In this document: positions 9,024 through 18,360 of the stretch, piece by piece
How the letters are laid out: every line of letters begins with the position of its first letter
How positions within the stretch are numbered: position 1 is the first letter of the stretch
Source of the DNA: Shewanella sp. SR44-3
GTDB lineage: Bacteria > Pseudomonadota > Gammaproteobacteria > Enterobacterales > Shewanellaceae
Length of the DNA: 48,075 nucleotides
Direction of reading: 5' to 3'
NCBI RefSeq assembly: GCF_014163735.1
Contig: NZ_JACJDV010000029.1
Coordinates: forward strand, 1-48,075
Notes under the pieces: model-generated
What the model saw: the letters and a program-made list of their open reading frames with translations, nothing else
Told to the model about the DNA's origin: nothing
Databases searched by the model: none
Translations under genes and position numbers: made by a program

Positions 9024-9491
9024 ATGACTGAAGAGACGAGTCGTGTCAAAATTTGGGTCGATGCCGATGCTTGCCCCAATCCGGTAAAAGACATGCTATT
9101 TCGCGCCGCCGAGCGCAAACAGGTTAAGGTGATTTGCGTTGCCAACCAGCTTATTCGAGTCCCTATATCGCCTTTTATTTCAGCCATTAGGGTCAGCTCT
9201 GGTTTTGATGAGGCCGATAATTACATTGTTGAGCAATTGGACGTGGGCGATTTAGTCATTACAGCGGACATTCCTTTAGCAGGCGATGCGATTAACAAAG
9301 GCGCCATTGCACTAAACCCGCGCGGCACCTTGTACACAGAGCAAAATATTCGCCAAATTTTGACCATGCGCGATTTTATGGAAGAGCTTCGTAGCAGCGG
9401 GATGCAGCTCGACGGCCCCAATAGTTTTTCCCAAGCGGATAAGCACGCATTTGCCCAAGCATTGGATAAATGGTTACAAAAATTAGCCTAG
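9024..9491 (+). CDS. YaiI/YqxD-like protein (UPF0178)
   Basis: This 155-residue protein belongs to the UPF0178 family, recognised by [15 protein letters not shown] near the N-terminus, ITADIPLA in the middle and [14 protein letters not shown]. The conserved aspartates in VDADACP and TADIPLA fit a PIN/NYN-like nuclease fold, as proposed for the family; activity is not established. The start lies 3 bp after the pdxH stop without a clear ribosome-binding site of its own, so translation may be coupled. Confidence 0.88.
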   Translation: MTEETSRVKIWVDADACPNPVKDMLFRAAERKQVKVICVANQLIRVPISPFISAIRVSSGFDEADNYIVEQLDVGDLVITADIPLAGDAINKGAIALNPRGTLYTEQNIRQILTMRDFMEELRSSGMQLDGPNSFSQADKHAFAQALDKWLQKLA

Positions 9492-9547
9492 AGACGAATT
9501 TCATATTACTCTACTGCTTAAAGATTGATTTATATAAGGTGATAGCA

Positions 9548-10183
9548 ATGAAACCCGCACTGAAGCACGTATTGAAACAAGGATTTTTCAACGGTTCACT
9601 GACATTGTGTCTATTAGCCTTTGGCAGCGTCAGCATGGCAGCTCAAGCCGAAGATTGGCTGGTTAATTCAGGTCATTCTAACGTCAGCTTTGTATCGACT
9701 AAAAAAGTGGATATCGCAGAAGTACATAAATTTAAGCAAGTTCAGGGGAGCCTTTCTAAACAAGGCGAACTGGCCTTAGCCATAGACTTAAACAGTGTTG
9801 ATACTGGCATTAGTATTCGCGATGAACGTATGGCAAGTTTGCTGTTTGAAGTGGCTAAGTACCCCAAGCTTGAAATTACCGGTCATGTGAATCCTAAATT
9901 AATTAATGATTTACCGCTAGGTTCCACCTTGGTGACTCAAATCACGGCAACTATTCAGCTTCATGGGCAGCAAGTCAATAAAGATATTGATGTGCTGGTG
10001 GCTAAATTAACTCCCACCACTTTAGTCGTCACCAGTATGACGCCGGTGATTGTGATGGCTAATGAATTTGATTTAGTTGCAGGGGTTGAAAAGCTACGTG
10101 ATATTGCAGGCTTGAGCAGCATCAGTATGGCGGTTCCCGTGTCATTTGTGCTGACCTTGTCTCAGAAAATTTCCAGTAAATAA
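9548..10183 (+). CDS. YceI-like periplasmic protein
   Basis: This 211-residue protein has an N-terminal signal peptide (hydrophobic stretch LTLCLLAFGSVSMA, probable cleavage after AAQA near residue 35) followed by a YceI-like lipocalin domain. The pattern WLVNSGHSNVSFVSTKK, DLNSVDTGISIRDERM and FEVAKYPKLEITG is typical. Members bind isoprenoid-type lipids in the periplasm, but the ligand here is unknown. The start at 9548 is chosen because AAGGTGA lies 5 bases upstream and the signal peptide begins there; a longer in-frame reading would overlap the yaiI-like gene. No neighbour indicates a pathway. Confidence 0.85.
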   Translation: MKPALKHVLKQGFFNGSLTLCLLAFGSVSMAAQAEDWLVNSGHSNVSFVSTKKVDIAEVHKFKQVQGSLSKQGELALAIDLNSVDTGISIRDERMASLLFEVAKYPKLEITGHVNPKLINDLPLGSTLVTQITATIQLHGQQVNKDIDVLVAKLTPTTLVVTSMTPVIVMANEFDLVAGVEKLRDIAGLSSISMAVPVSFVLTLSQKISSK

Positions 10184-10223
10184 ATAATAGTATCAGTACT
10201 ATAACGTAAGTGCAGAGGCAACA

Positions 10224-10574
10224 ATGGTTACAGATAAAGACGGGTATTTACATTTAATTCAATACCTTACTGAACATCTTGGTTTGTTTGAGTCACCAGA
10301 GGAACACGATGCCATCGCTGACACTGTTCTTGAGCTATTTGAAGAGCAATTGGCGGCGCAGATCATCATGGTTTGTGGTCAAAACCCTGAATTGTCGTTT
10401 GAGCAGCGTAATATGGTGATCCGTGAAGTGGATGCGATAATTAGCGATCTTGAAGAGATTTTAGCTAATGTTGCCAATCATAATGCCACTGCCTCTCAGA
10501 GTATTTTTGTCAGTGAATTTTCAGGATTAATAAAAAATCTATTTGATCAGGAAATTGATCATTTATTGAGATAG
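10224..10574 (+). CDS. Small conserved protein, possibly DUF3802 family
   Basis: This acidic, mainly helical protein of 116 residues has no signal peptide, membrane segment or metal motif. The central CGQNPELSFEQRNMVIRE resembles proteins I recall from Shewanella and Vibrio annotated as DUF3802; that match is from memory and not certain. It starts 40 bp after the YceI-like stop, with AGAGGCAACA before the ATG, and is followed by a clear terminator, so it may close the pdxH-yaiI-yceI-like run. Function unknown. Confidence 0.7.
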   Translation: MVTDKDGYLHLIQYLTEHLGLFESPEEHDAIADTVLELFEEQLAAQIIMVCGQNPELSFEQRNMVIREVDAIISDLEEILANVANHNATASQSIFVSEFSGLIKNLFDQEIDHLLR

Positions 10575-10629
10575 ACTGCATCTATCGCAAGCCTGCTTCA
10601 GTGTCTTGAGATGAGCGAGTAAATACCGT

Positions 10630-10659
10630 GCCCAAGTAGATTACACTTGGGCCTCTTTT
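10630..10659 (+). terminator. Terminator after the DUF3802-like gene
   Basis: GCCCAAG (10630-10636) and CTTGGGC (10646-10652) with a 9-nt loop, followed by CTCTTTTT. Confidence 0.82.
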
Positions 10660-10680
10660 TGTCTGTTATTAGGGTTTGTC

Positions 10681-11559
10681 ATGTTTAAAAGCGTGTTGAT
10701 TAGTACGGTTTTATTGGTATTTTCATGTGTTGCGTTTGCTGGCGATAAAGTCATATTGCGTCAATCAGAGATGATGAGCATTGAGCCATCAGGCTTGAGC
10801 TATCATGCGCGAATGGACACAGGGGCTGAGAATTCATCCTTGCATGCCATCGATCTTGAGATTGTTGGTGGCAGCGCCAAGAAAATGAAAAAAAATATAG
10901 GTAAAACTATCGCCTTCACCACTGAGAATGAGCTGGGTGAAAAGAAGCGCATGGAAGCTAAAATTGTAGATACCTCCACAGTGAGTAACTCCCAAGGTAC
11001 TGAAACCCGCTATATAGTAAAGCTACCAGTCCGTTTTGAAGGTAAGACGCACAAGGTGGATGTGAATTTGCGCGACCGCAGTGCGATGGAGTATAAATTA
11101 CTCATCGGCAGAAGTTTCTTGAAAAATGGTTATGTGATTGATGTTTCAAAGAAGAAACTGATTGGCGAACAAGCAAAAATCAATGTTAAAGAAGCTGGGT
11201 TAGTGTTCAAGACCCGCATTGATTCTGGCGCAGTTCAAACCTCTTTACATGCCATCGATATCAGCATTGAAGATGAAGATAAGGTCAATATGAAGAATAA
11301 TATTGGCAAGAAAATTACCTTCACTACAGTGAATGAGAAAAATAAGCGTAAAACCATTAAGACTTATGTCTATGGCACCTCTTACATTCGTAACGCTCAA
11401 GGGGATGAAACCCGCTATACCGTAATGCTTAACTTAGGCCAAAAAGGCAGTGAGCATTTAGTGAGAGTTAACTTAAGAGACAGAAGTAAAATGGGTTACA
11501 AACTGCTTATTGGCCGTAATTGGCTACAGGGCAGATATTTAGTTGATGTCACTAAATAA
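10681..11559 (+). CDS. Secreted tandem retropepsin-like protein (RimB/PF05618-like)
   Basis: This 292-residue protein starts with a signal peptide (MFKSVLISTVLLVFSCVAFA). It then carries two copies of the domain annotated as ATP-dependent zinc protease, or RimB-like retropepsin fold. Copy 1, about residues 25-155, has ARMDTGAENSSLHA and ends in YKLLIGRSFL. Copy 2, about 160-292, has TRIDSGAVQTSLHA and ends in YKLLIGRNWL. Each has one aspartic-protease-like D-[TS]-G-A. Retropepsins work as dimers with one such motif per subunit, so a single chain with both could form a complete pseudo-symmetric site; this is inference. Terminators lie on both sides, so it is probably transcribed alone. Its substrate is unknown. 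Confidence 0.8.
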   Translation: MFKSVLISTVLLVFSCVAFAGDKVILRQSEMMSIEPSGLSYHARMDTGAENSSLHAIDLEIVGGSAKKMKKNIGKTIAFTTENELGEKKRMEAKIVDTSTVSNSQGTETRYIVKLPVRFEGKTHKVDVNLRDRSAMEYKLLIGRSFLKNGYVIDVSKKKLIGEQAKINVKEAGLVFKTRIDSGAVQTSLHAIDISIEDEDKVNMKNNIGKKITFTTVNEKNKRKTIKTYVYGTSYIRNAQGDETRYTVMLNLGQKGSEHLVRVNLRDRSKMGYKLLIGRNWLQGRYLVDVTK

Positions 11560-11607
11560 TGTATTAGCACAAGCTAATGCGTATGTTGTAGTACCTTAGA
11601 TTTACTC

Positions 11608-11634
11608 AAAAGCCGCTGTTGCGGCTTTTTTTAT
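11608..11634 (+). terminator. Terminator of the retropepsin-like gene
   Basis: AAAGCCGC, loop TGTT and GCGGCTTTTTTT form an 8-bp stem with a U-tract about 50 bp after the stop. Confidence 0.88.
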
Positions 11635-11701
11635 GCCTAGAGTCTGAGCTTTTGTTCTAGTACGTTTGGCTAGTTTATACGCACCTTGTTGCCATTTTGT
11701 T

Positions 11702-11758
11702 GTAACAATTTAAAGTTACGCTCACTGCGGTCAATGATTGTTGAGGTTAATAATCATT
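11702..11758 (+). promoter_or_regulatory. Two dyads upstream of the nuclease gene (possible operators)
   Basis: In the 311-bp gap before the nuclease gene there are two inverted repeats: GTAAC (11702-11706) / GTTAC (11715-11719), and a perfect AATGATT (11733-11739) / AATCATT (11752-11758). The AT-rich second dyad has a passing likeness to Fur or response-regulator sites, but not enough to name one. The rest of the gap holds the preceding terminator and a ribosome-binding GGGGA before the ATG. Confidence 0.4.
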
Positions 11759-11870
11759 AGACAATTGAAGCCCGTGGTTTTGTGTTGTGCAGAGAAGAAC
11801 AGAACAGATGCATAAAACGGCACGCTCAATCAGCAGCAAGTGACACTTATAATAATATGGGGACACAACA

Positions 11871-14699
11871 ATGATCAGCAAAACCAGTTTAGCTGTAATG
11901 GCGGCAACAGCGATTTCATCGCTCAGTCACGCAGCTGATAATCCAATTATTTCAGAATACGTTGAAGGCAGCAGTAATAATAAAGCCATTGAGCTTTATA
12001 ACCCGTCTGCTGTAACAATTGACTTAAGCCAATATCAATTAAAGTTCTTTTTTAATGGCAGTACATCGGCAGGCAGCAGTATTGCGTTAACAGGCTCGTT
12101 AATTGCCGGCGGCACGTATGTTATCGCCGATAATGATGCCAGCGCGGATATTTTAGCTAAAACCCAGTTAGTCAGTAATGCAAGCTTCTTTAACGGCGAT
12201 GATGCCGTGGTGCTGTATAAGCAAGATGAAGTTATCGATTCATTGGGTCAGGTGGGCGTTGATCCAGGTTCACAATGGGGCAGCGGCGATTTATCGACTC
12301 AAGATAATACCATCAGAAGAAAGACTGATGCCTTAACGGCAGATACCGTGATTAATGATGAAGTCAGCTTAGATAATTGGCTGGGTTTTGCCAAAGATGA
12401 TATCAGCGATTTAGGCCAGTTTGGCGCAGGACCTGTGGATCCCGATCCCACTGAGCCGGTTGAATTTGCCTGTAATGAACCCATGACAGCCATTCACCTT
12501 ATTCAAGGTGAAGGAGATGCTAGTCCACTTAACGGCCAAAGCCTAGACGTAGAGGCTGTGGTTATTAGTAATCAAGAAGCCGGTTTAAAAGGCTTATTCA
12601 TTCAAATGAGTGATGCACAGGTTGATGGCAATCCGCTTACCTCAGAAGGCGTGTTCCTGTATACCGGAAATGCGCCAATGGGATACATAGCTGGGGACAG
12701 TATTCGCGTGCGTGCAACTGTTAGCGAATACCAAGGCACAACACAATTATCTCAAACCAGTCAGCATACGCTTTGTGCCTCAGCTCAAGCGCTGCCAACG
12801 GCGGCGGAAATTACGCTGCCAGTGAGTGACACTAACGAGCTCGAACGCTTTGAAGGTATGGCGGTGCACTTTAGCCAGCCATTAGTGGTCAATGAAGTCT
12901 ACAACCTTGGCCGCTATGGTGAAATCACCCTAGGCAGCAGTCGTCATTTTATTGGTACCCAAGTGGCAGCGCCGGGCGCCGATGCTTTAGCCGTTAGCGC
13001 GGCGAACAAGCGTGATAGCATATTGCTCGATGATGGTTTAACAGCGCAAAATCCTGAACCCATTCGCTATCCAGCCCCAGAGCTGAGTGCCAGTAACACA
13101 GTGCGCGTTGGTGATTTAGCCACAGATTTAGACGGCGTAATGCACTTTGGTTTTGGTCAATACCGAGTGATGCCAACAGAAGTGGTTAACTTTGTTGCCA
13201 ATAACCCTCGTACCTCGGCGCCAGATGCCGTAGATGCTGACATCAAAGTGGCGAGCTTTAACGTACTTAACTATTTTAATGGTGATGGCATAGGCGGTGG
13301 TTTCCCAACCGATAGAGGCGCTCATACAGTAAGCGAGTTTGCCCGCCAGAAAACCAAAATAGTCAGCGCTATGCAAGCTATCAATGCTGACGTGTATGGT
13401 TTAATGGAAATTGAAAACGATGGCTTTGGCAGCAACAGCGCAATTGCTGATTTAGTCAATGGTTTGAACAGCGCCATTGGCGAGCAGCGATACCAATATA
13501 TTGCAATGGATGGTGCCGGCATAGGTACAGATGCCATCAGTGTGGGTATGGTCTATCGTGGCGACAAAGTCATGTTACAAGGCGCGGCGCAGCTGCTATC
13601 TAGTGCAAACTCGCCCTTAGATGATAACGGCCAAGTGTTATTTAATGATACTAAAAACCGCCCTATGCTAAGCCAAAGCTTTGTTCATCAAGGCAGTGGC
13701 GAGCAATTTGTGGTAGCTGTGAATCATTTAAAATCCAAAGGCAGCAATTGTGATGCCCTAGGGGATCCTGATCTTAATGATGGTCAAGCAAACTGCAATC
13801 TAACCCGTACTCGGGCAGCAACAGCGATTGCCCAGTGGTTAAATACCCAATATCCAGAGCAGCAAGTGCTGGTTATAGGTGATATGAATGCCTATGCCAA
13901 AGAAGATCCTATCACGGCATTAGCGCTGGGCGGCTTTAGCGAATTGTTCCAGCATTTAGGTCAAGCTAATGCATACTCTTATGTATTTTCTGGAGAGTCA
14001 GGGCAACTGGATCACGCATTAGCCAGTGCATCGCTACTTGATAACGTCATCGCAGTACAAGAGTGGCACATCAATACTGATGAGCCGCGCATTCTTGATT
14101 ACAACGAAGAGTTTAAATCTGCAGCACAAATCACTAACTTGTATCAAGGGGATGCGTATCGTTCATCAGATCACGATCCTGTGATTGTCAGCCTTAACTT
14201 TACCGCAGCCAATGTGGCGCCTGTGGCAAGCTTTGGCTATCAAGTCAATGCAGGGCAGGTGAGCTTTACCTCAACCTCTACCGACATCGACGGTGAAGTG
14301 GTCAGCCTTCAGTGGAATTTTGGTGATGATAATAGTGCTCAAGGTCAAGCCGTCGTGCATGAATACCAACAAAGTGGCAGTTACCCAGTGACATTAACCG
14401 TGACCGATGATGGCGGCTTAAGTCACAGCGTGACTCAAACCGTAGAGGTGACTGTTGGGCCACAAAATGCACTACCAGTGGCGAAAATTCATCATTTAAA
14501 ACTGTGGTTTTTTGACTTGTTTTTCTCCTTTAGCTCAGACGCGGATGGATACATCAAACAACACAAATGGCGCTTTAGCAATGGCCAAACAATGACAGGC
14601 TTTTCAGCCATTCAGCGTAACCGCAACTTAAGCAGTGTGGAATTAACCGTTATTGATAACGAAGGCGGTGAAGGTAGCACTAGCTTGACGTATCGCTAA
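11871..14699 (+). CDS. ExeM/ExeS-like extracellular nuclease with LTD and PKD domains
   Basis: This 942-residue secreted protein begins with a signal peptide (cleavage near SHA/AD, residue 21). Next comes a lamin-tail-like domain (about 23-150: IISEYVEGSSNNKAIELYN) and an OB-like region (about 200-310). The endonuclease/exonuclease/phosphatase domain spans about 455-775. Catalytic signatures are VASFNVLNY, LMEIEND, VNHLKSKGSNC, IGDMNAYAKEDP, QLDHALAS and SSDHDPVIV. One PKD domain follows (about 780-862), and the last ~75 residues look like a second, divergent PKD-type domain. Shewanella ExeM and ExeS are extracellular DNases of this layout, used in biofilm turnover and DNA-phosphate acquisition. 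Unlike ExeM as I recall it, the C-terminus lacks a GlyGly-CTERM anchor, so free secretion is more likely. Confidence 0.9.
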   Translation: MISKTSLAVMAATAISSLSHAADNPIISEYVEGSSNNKAIELYNPSAVTIDLSQYQLKFFFNGSTSAGSSIALTGSLIAGGTYVIADNDASADILAKTQLVSNASFFNGDDAVVLYKQDEVIDSLGQVGVDPGSQWGSGDLSTQDNTIRRKTDALTADTVINDEVSLDNWLGFAKDDISDLGQFGAGPVDPDPTEPVEFACNEPMTAIHLIQGEGDASPLNGQSLDVEAVVISNQEAGLKGLFIQMSDAQVDGNPLTSEGVFLYTGNAPMGYIAGDSIRVRATVSEYQGTTQLSQTSQHTLCASAQALPTAAEITLPVSDTNELERFEGMAVHFSQPLVVNEVYNLGRYGEITLGSSRHFIGTQVAAPGADALAVSAANKRDSILLDDGLTAQNPEPIRYPAPELSASNTVRVGDLATDLDGVMHFGFGQYRVMPTEVVNFVANNPRTSAPDAVDADIKVASFNVLNYFNGDGIGGGFPTDRGAHTVSEFARQKTKIVSAMQAINADVYGLMEIENDGFGSNSAIADLVNGLNSAIGEQRYQYIAMDGAGIGTDAISVGMVYRGDKVMLQGAAQLLSSANSPLDDNGQVLFNDTKNRPMLSQSFVHQGSGEQFVVAVNHLKSKGSNCDALGDPDLNDGQANCNLTRTRAATAIAQWLNTQYPEQQVLVIGDMNAYAKEDPITALALGGFSELFQHLGQANAYSYVFSGESGQLDHALASASLLDNVIAVQEWHINTDEPRILDYNEEFKSAAQITNLYQGDAYRSSDHDPVIVSLNFTAANVAPVASFGYQVNAGQVSFTSTSTDIDGEVVSLQWNFGDDNSAQGQAVVHEYQQSGSYPVTLTVTDDGGLSHSVTQTVEVTVGPQNALPVAKIHHLKLWFFDLFFSFSSDADGYIKQHKWRFSNGQTMTGFSAIQRNRNLSSVELTVIDNEGGEGSTSLTYR

Positions 14700-14718
14700 T
14701 CATTTTTATTAGAAACAT

Positions 14719-14747
14719 AAAAGGCTTACCTAGGTAAGCCTTTTTTA
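14719..14747. terminator. Shared terminator of convergent genes
   Basis: AAAAGGCTTACC, loop TA and GGTAAGCCTTTTTT form a 12-bp stem between the nuclease stop (plus) and the ABC-M1 fusion stop (minus). Both sides carry an A/T tract, so it can act in both directions. Confidence 0.9.
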
Positions 14748-14764
14748 TTTTTAGCACTATTTAT

Positions 14765-17700
14765 TTAGTTAATACGATAAATGTTATCAGCACTGTCTCT
14801 ATCAACGAGTCGTACAAAAGGATCAACGCCAGCAAAGCTTGGCTTGCTAGGTAGCGATATCGTTATCGTATTCGTCCCTGATTTAATCAGGTGCTTTTCT
14901 AAGTATAATATCGCATTCTTACCCGTAATATTTTCTGGGTTTTCGCTAAATAACCCGATATCAATATGATCTTCAAAGGCTTCTTCTGTTTCAAGTCCCT
15001 GTCCATCAGCGCGAATTAATTTAGCGTCTATGGTTAAGGTCACATCAAACTCGCCATTTTCACTGGCTGCGACAAGTACATTTGAAGTCTTTAAGTCGTA
15101 AAGGGTGATGTGCTCGAATAGATTTGTGATAAACACTTTTTCTTGTTCAGTTGCATCTTGGGTTATATAACTGAATAGATCTCTGGTGGTTGGGTACGGC
15201 GTACTTTGATAGCGGTACGCAGCCAAGAATGATGACAGCGCTTGGTTTAGCCTCTGCTCTCCTAATCTGTCTTTGATAGACATCATCACCACAGAGCCCT
15301 TATTGTAGTGAATATACTGCTGATTTTCACTGCGCATGAATGGCATTTCTTCAATAATTTCAACGCTTCGACCTTGTAAGTATCGATCTAATTCATAGGT
15401 TAAAAACTTACGAAGTTTATCTTCGCCGTATTTTTTCTCCATGATCATTAACGCGCTGTATTGTGACAGTGATTCAGAAATTATTGCACTACCTTGGACG
15501 TTCGCCGCGCCGACTTGGTGCCCCCACCATTGGTGAGCCACTTCATGGGCGGTAACATAATAGACAGGGTCGATATTTTCAGGATCGCGCAAATCTGTGA
15601 TAAAGCCTATCTCTTCAGAGTAAGGCACAGTGTTAGCAAAACTTTGTGCAAATGCGCGATAACCAGGAAACTCGATAATCCGCATTTGTTTATGCTGATA
15701 TGGGCCAAAGTGCTCACTGAAGTAATCAATAGAATCCCGCACTGACTCTATCATACGGTCTACGTTCATAGCGTGATATGGATGATAATAGACTTCAATA
15801 TCAATGCCTTTATATTGCTCCTTTTTAGCAGATAACTGCGCTGACATAATAGAATAGAAGTTCACCATAGGCGCATCCATTTTATAATGATAACGACGGC
15901 GGCCGTCTTTAAGTGTTTCACTTTGCAGATAACCAGGTGCTATCGCAAACTGATCTTCACTCGTTGTAATTGTGGCTTCAAAATCAATGAAGCCAACACC
16001 AGCACCGAAGAAGCTTTCATTGTAAAATTGAGTATCATCAAGGTCATTGGCACGTTTTAATGGCTCAAGCCCATATTTACGGCGTTTATGGCTATCAACC
16101 AATTGCCAATCTTCGCGGTAACCGAATACTGGAAACAGCTCAAAATTGTTAATAAACGTGCCGTTTTCCACCAGTGAAAAATCGTTATTTCCATCAGAAA
16201 ACCCCTGATGTGCCCTTGTAACTTTTAGCACGCCTTTTCGAGTGTCACCGGCCTCCAATGGCTTATCAAAGGTAAACCAAGCACTATTAAAGCGTTCATC
16301 GACTTCGCCTAAGCTGCCACCTTCAATATCCACCGACCACTTAGGTGTGAATGAAGGGTGACTGACTAAAAATTGACTCATGGCTTGCTGCGTATTATTG
16401 GCTATGGTGATTTCAGCCCTTGCTTCTATACGACGCTCACTTGGAAATATGTCAGCATACACGTGTGTTTGGGTAATAGTAGGGAAGCTATCTTGCTTAA
16501 ATCCAACATACGATTTTTCGTACTCGGCTTGATTTTCTTCTTGGTCATCAAGGACCACATATTCATTTAGCACCCGCGTGTTGTAATGAATATAGCTGCC
16601 AGTTGAGACAAAAATCGCTAAACCTAACACAATCACACCTTTACCTGTGTTGCCTAAGTAATAACCGACTTTTTTTATTCTCGACTTGAGTGTTTGTGCC
16701 GGCCCTCGGTGCCATAACGCATAAGTCAACGCACTTAAGATCATCACTAAGCCAAACCAATAGGCCTTGAACCATAAATCAGTACTTAAAAAATTACCGT
16801 ATTGATTAATGTCAGAATAAAACAGGGTAGGCGAGCTGGCGAAACGGAACATATGATGGCTAAAGCCAAAATTACTGATGGTGATTGAAAAAATAAAATA
16901 CAATACAAACAGCAGCATCCCTATGTATTTGTTCGGGCTTAATACTTGTAGTAAAAAGGCTAATACAGCGGTAAAGATAAATGGCAGTAACGCATCAACA
17001 CTTAAACGAATAACATACTGAAGTATTTCAATATGTTGCTGTCCACGCAATACTTGATTAACTATGGTAACGCCCATGCTAAAGCAGTAGAGCAACACCA
17101 TCACAAGCGTGATCGCGATAATTTTAGAAAGCCAAAAAGTAATGCTATTAACCGGCATCGAATCTATGATGTCGCCCATGCCTGAGTTACGTTCCCGCCA
17201 GACAATTTCCGCGCTGTAATAAGCGACGACGATCGCCATTAATAATCCAGACGACCCCATGATTAACATCACCATGGCTTGAGTGACAGGCCAGTTAGGT
17301 GTGCCAAACATGCCACGTGGGTCAACCAATGGCGCGACCAATAAAAAGATGGTTAGCAGACTTAAAATAATGAAAGGTGGACTGAAAATAACTTGTTTAA
17401 TTTCAAACTTAATGCGTAATCCAAGGTGTGCCATATTCTCAATAGCTTTACTTTTGTAAGTAATGGTATTGTTCAAATAGCGTGATATATCGTCATCTTG
17501 AGTGGGTTTTGCTGATACTTTCTTTGAACGCGTAGGCTTGCGTAATGAGACTTTACGACTAAAACCACCAAATAGCATCAGAATAGCAATAGAAATACTC
17601 AACCAGATCAAGCGATTTTGAAGGAGTAAACCTTCTAAAACGATAGGGGTGTTGTTTTTATCGTGCATGGTCCAATAGCGGGTAATTTCGGCGAACGTGT

Positions 17701-18349
17701 TAAAGCCAAAAGGATCTGCTAAGGCAACAATGGTGCGGTATTCAGGTTCATTAACAAACTGACCTGACACCTCGTAGATTATCATCAATGCAATCGCCAC
17801 TAAGTAGACCGCCATCATGGAGCGAAATCGAATAGCAACCGCATAGAAAAATGATGATAAAACCAATAGCGTAGGTAGTGAAATATAAAAGTAAGCCGCA
17901 ATATAATGATTAAGGTGACTTACGCCTAACCGTTCAGCATCCACCCAGCCGGTTAAACCGCCGATGACACAACCTAAGTAAATCCCTAAAGGCACAAAGG
18001 CGAATACCGTTGCGACTACAGCAAAAGAGCCAAGAAATCGCCCTAATTGGTAACTGATAGGTTTAATAGGCTTGCTATATAACAATTCAGACATTTGCGT
18101 GGTGTCATTACGAATTGCAGTATTAGCGACAAAGTTAACCACTAAAAACATCGCAAACAACCCCATTATTAACAGCGTTTGCGCGATAGAGAAGGGGCCG
18201 TTATAGAGCACATTTCCACCACCGCCAATTTGTACGTTTTCACTGACGGTGGCAAAAAAAGTCAGAAAAAAGAAAATTAGGCTGGTGACATAAAAAGAAG
18301 GTTGTTTGGTAAAATATCGCCATTCAAAGACGAACATATCCTTTAACAT
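14765..18349 (-). CDS. ABC-2 permease fused to an M1-type metallopeptidase
   Basis: This 1194-residue protein has an N-terminal transporter half (about residues 1-590) with two sets of membrane helices, followed by a soluble M1-like peptidase half (about 600-1194). The zinc site is HEVAH at 935-939, with Glu959 of SESLSQY as likely third ligand, one residue later than in the usual HEXXH-x18-E. The region expected to hold the GxMEN exopeptidase motif instead reads FAQSFANTVPYSEE. The final helix before the peptidase would place it outside the cytoplasm. The cognate ATPase gene lies 11 bp upstream. Such fusions occur in several bacteria, but I know of no demonstrated substrate. Coupled export and peptide processing is inference. 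Confidence 0.9.
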   Translation of the reverse strand: MLKDMFVFEWRYFTKQPSFYVTSLIFFFLTFFATVSENVQIGGGGNVLYNGPFSIAQTLLIMGLFAMFLVVNFVANTAIRNDTTQMSELLYSKPIKPISYQLGRFLGSFAVVATVFAFVPLGIYLGCVIGGLTGWVDAERLGVSHLNHYIAAYFYISLPTLLVLSSFFYAVAIRFRSMMAVYLVAIALMIIYEVSGQFVNEPEYRTIVALADPFGFNTFAEITRYWTMHDKNNTPIVLEGLLLQNRLIWLSISIAILMLFGGFSRKVSLRKPTRSKKVSAKPTQDDDISRYLNNTITYKSKAIENMAHLGLRIKFEIKQVIFSPPFIILSLLTIFLLVAPLVDPRGMFGTPNWPVTQAMVMLIMGSSGLLMAIVVAYYSAEIVWRERNSGMGDIIDSMPVNSITFWLSKIIAITLVMVLLYCFSMGVTIVNQVLRGQQHIEILQYVIRLSVDALLPFIFTAVLAFLLQVLSPNKYIGMLLFVLYFIFSITISNFGFSHHMFRFASSPTLFYSDINQYGNFLSTDLWFKAYWFGLVMILSALTYALWHRGPAQTLKSRIKKVGYYLGNTGKGVIVLGLAIFVSTGSYIHYNTRVLNEYVVLDDQEENQAEYEKSYVGFKQDSFPTITQTHVYADIFPSERRIEARAEITIANNTQQAMSQFLVSHPSFTPKWSVDIEGGSLGEVDERFNSAWFTFDKPLEAGDTRKGVLKVTRAHQGFSDGNNDFSLVENGTFINNFELFPVFGYREDWQLVDSHKRRKYGLEPLKRANDLDDTQFYNESFFGAGVGFIDFEATITTSEDQFAIAPGYLQSETLKDGRRRYHYKMDAPMVNFYSIMSAQLSAKKEQYKGIDIEVYYHPYHAMNVDRMIESVRDSIDYFSEHFGPYQHKQMRIIEFPGYRAFAQSFANTVPYSEEIGFITDLRDPENIDPVYYVTAHEVAHQWWGHQVGAANVQGSAIISESLSQYSALMIMEKKYGEDKLRKFLTYELDRYLQGRSVEIIEEMPFMRSENQQYIHYNKGSVVMMSIKDRLGEQRLNQALSSFLAAYRYQSTPYPTTRDLFSYITQDATEQEKVFITNLFEHITLYDLKTSNVLVAASENGEFDVTLTIDAKLIRADGQGLETEEAFEDHIDIGLFSENPENITGKNAILYLEKHLIKSGTNTITISLPSKPSFAGVDPFVRLVDRDSADNIYRIN

Positions 18350-18360
18350 GATATGGCTCC

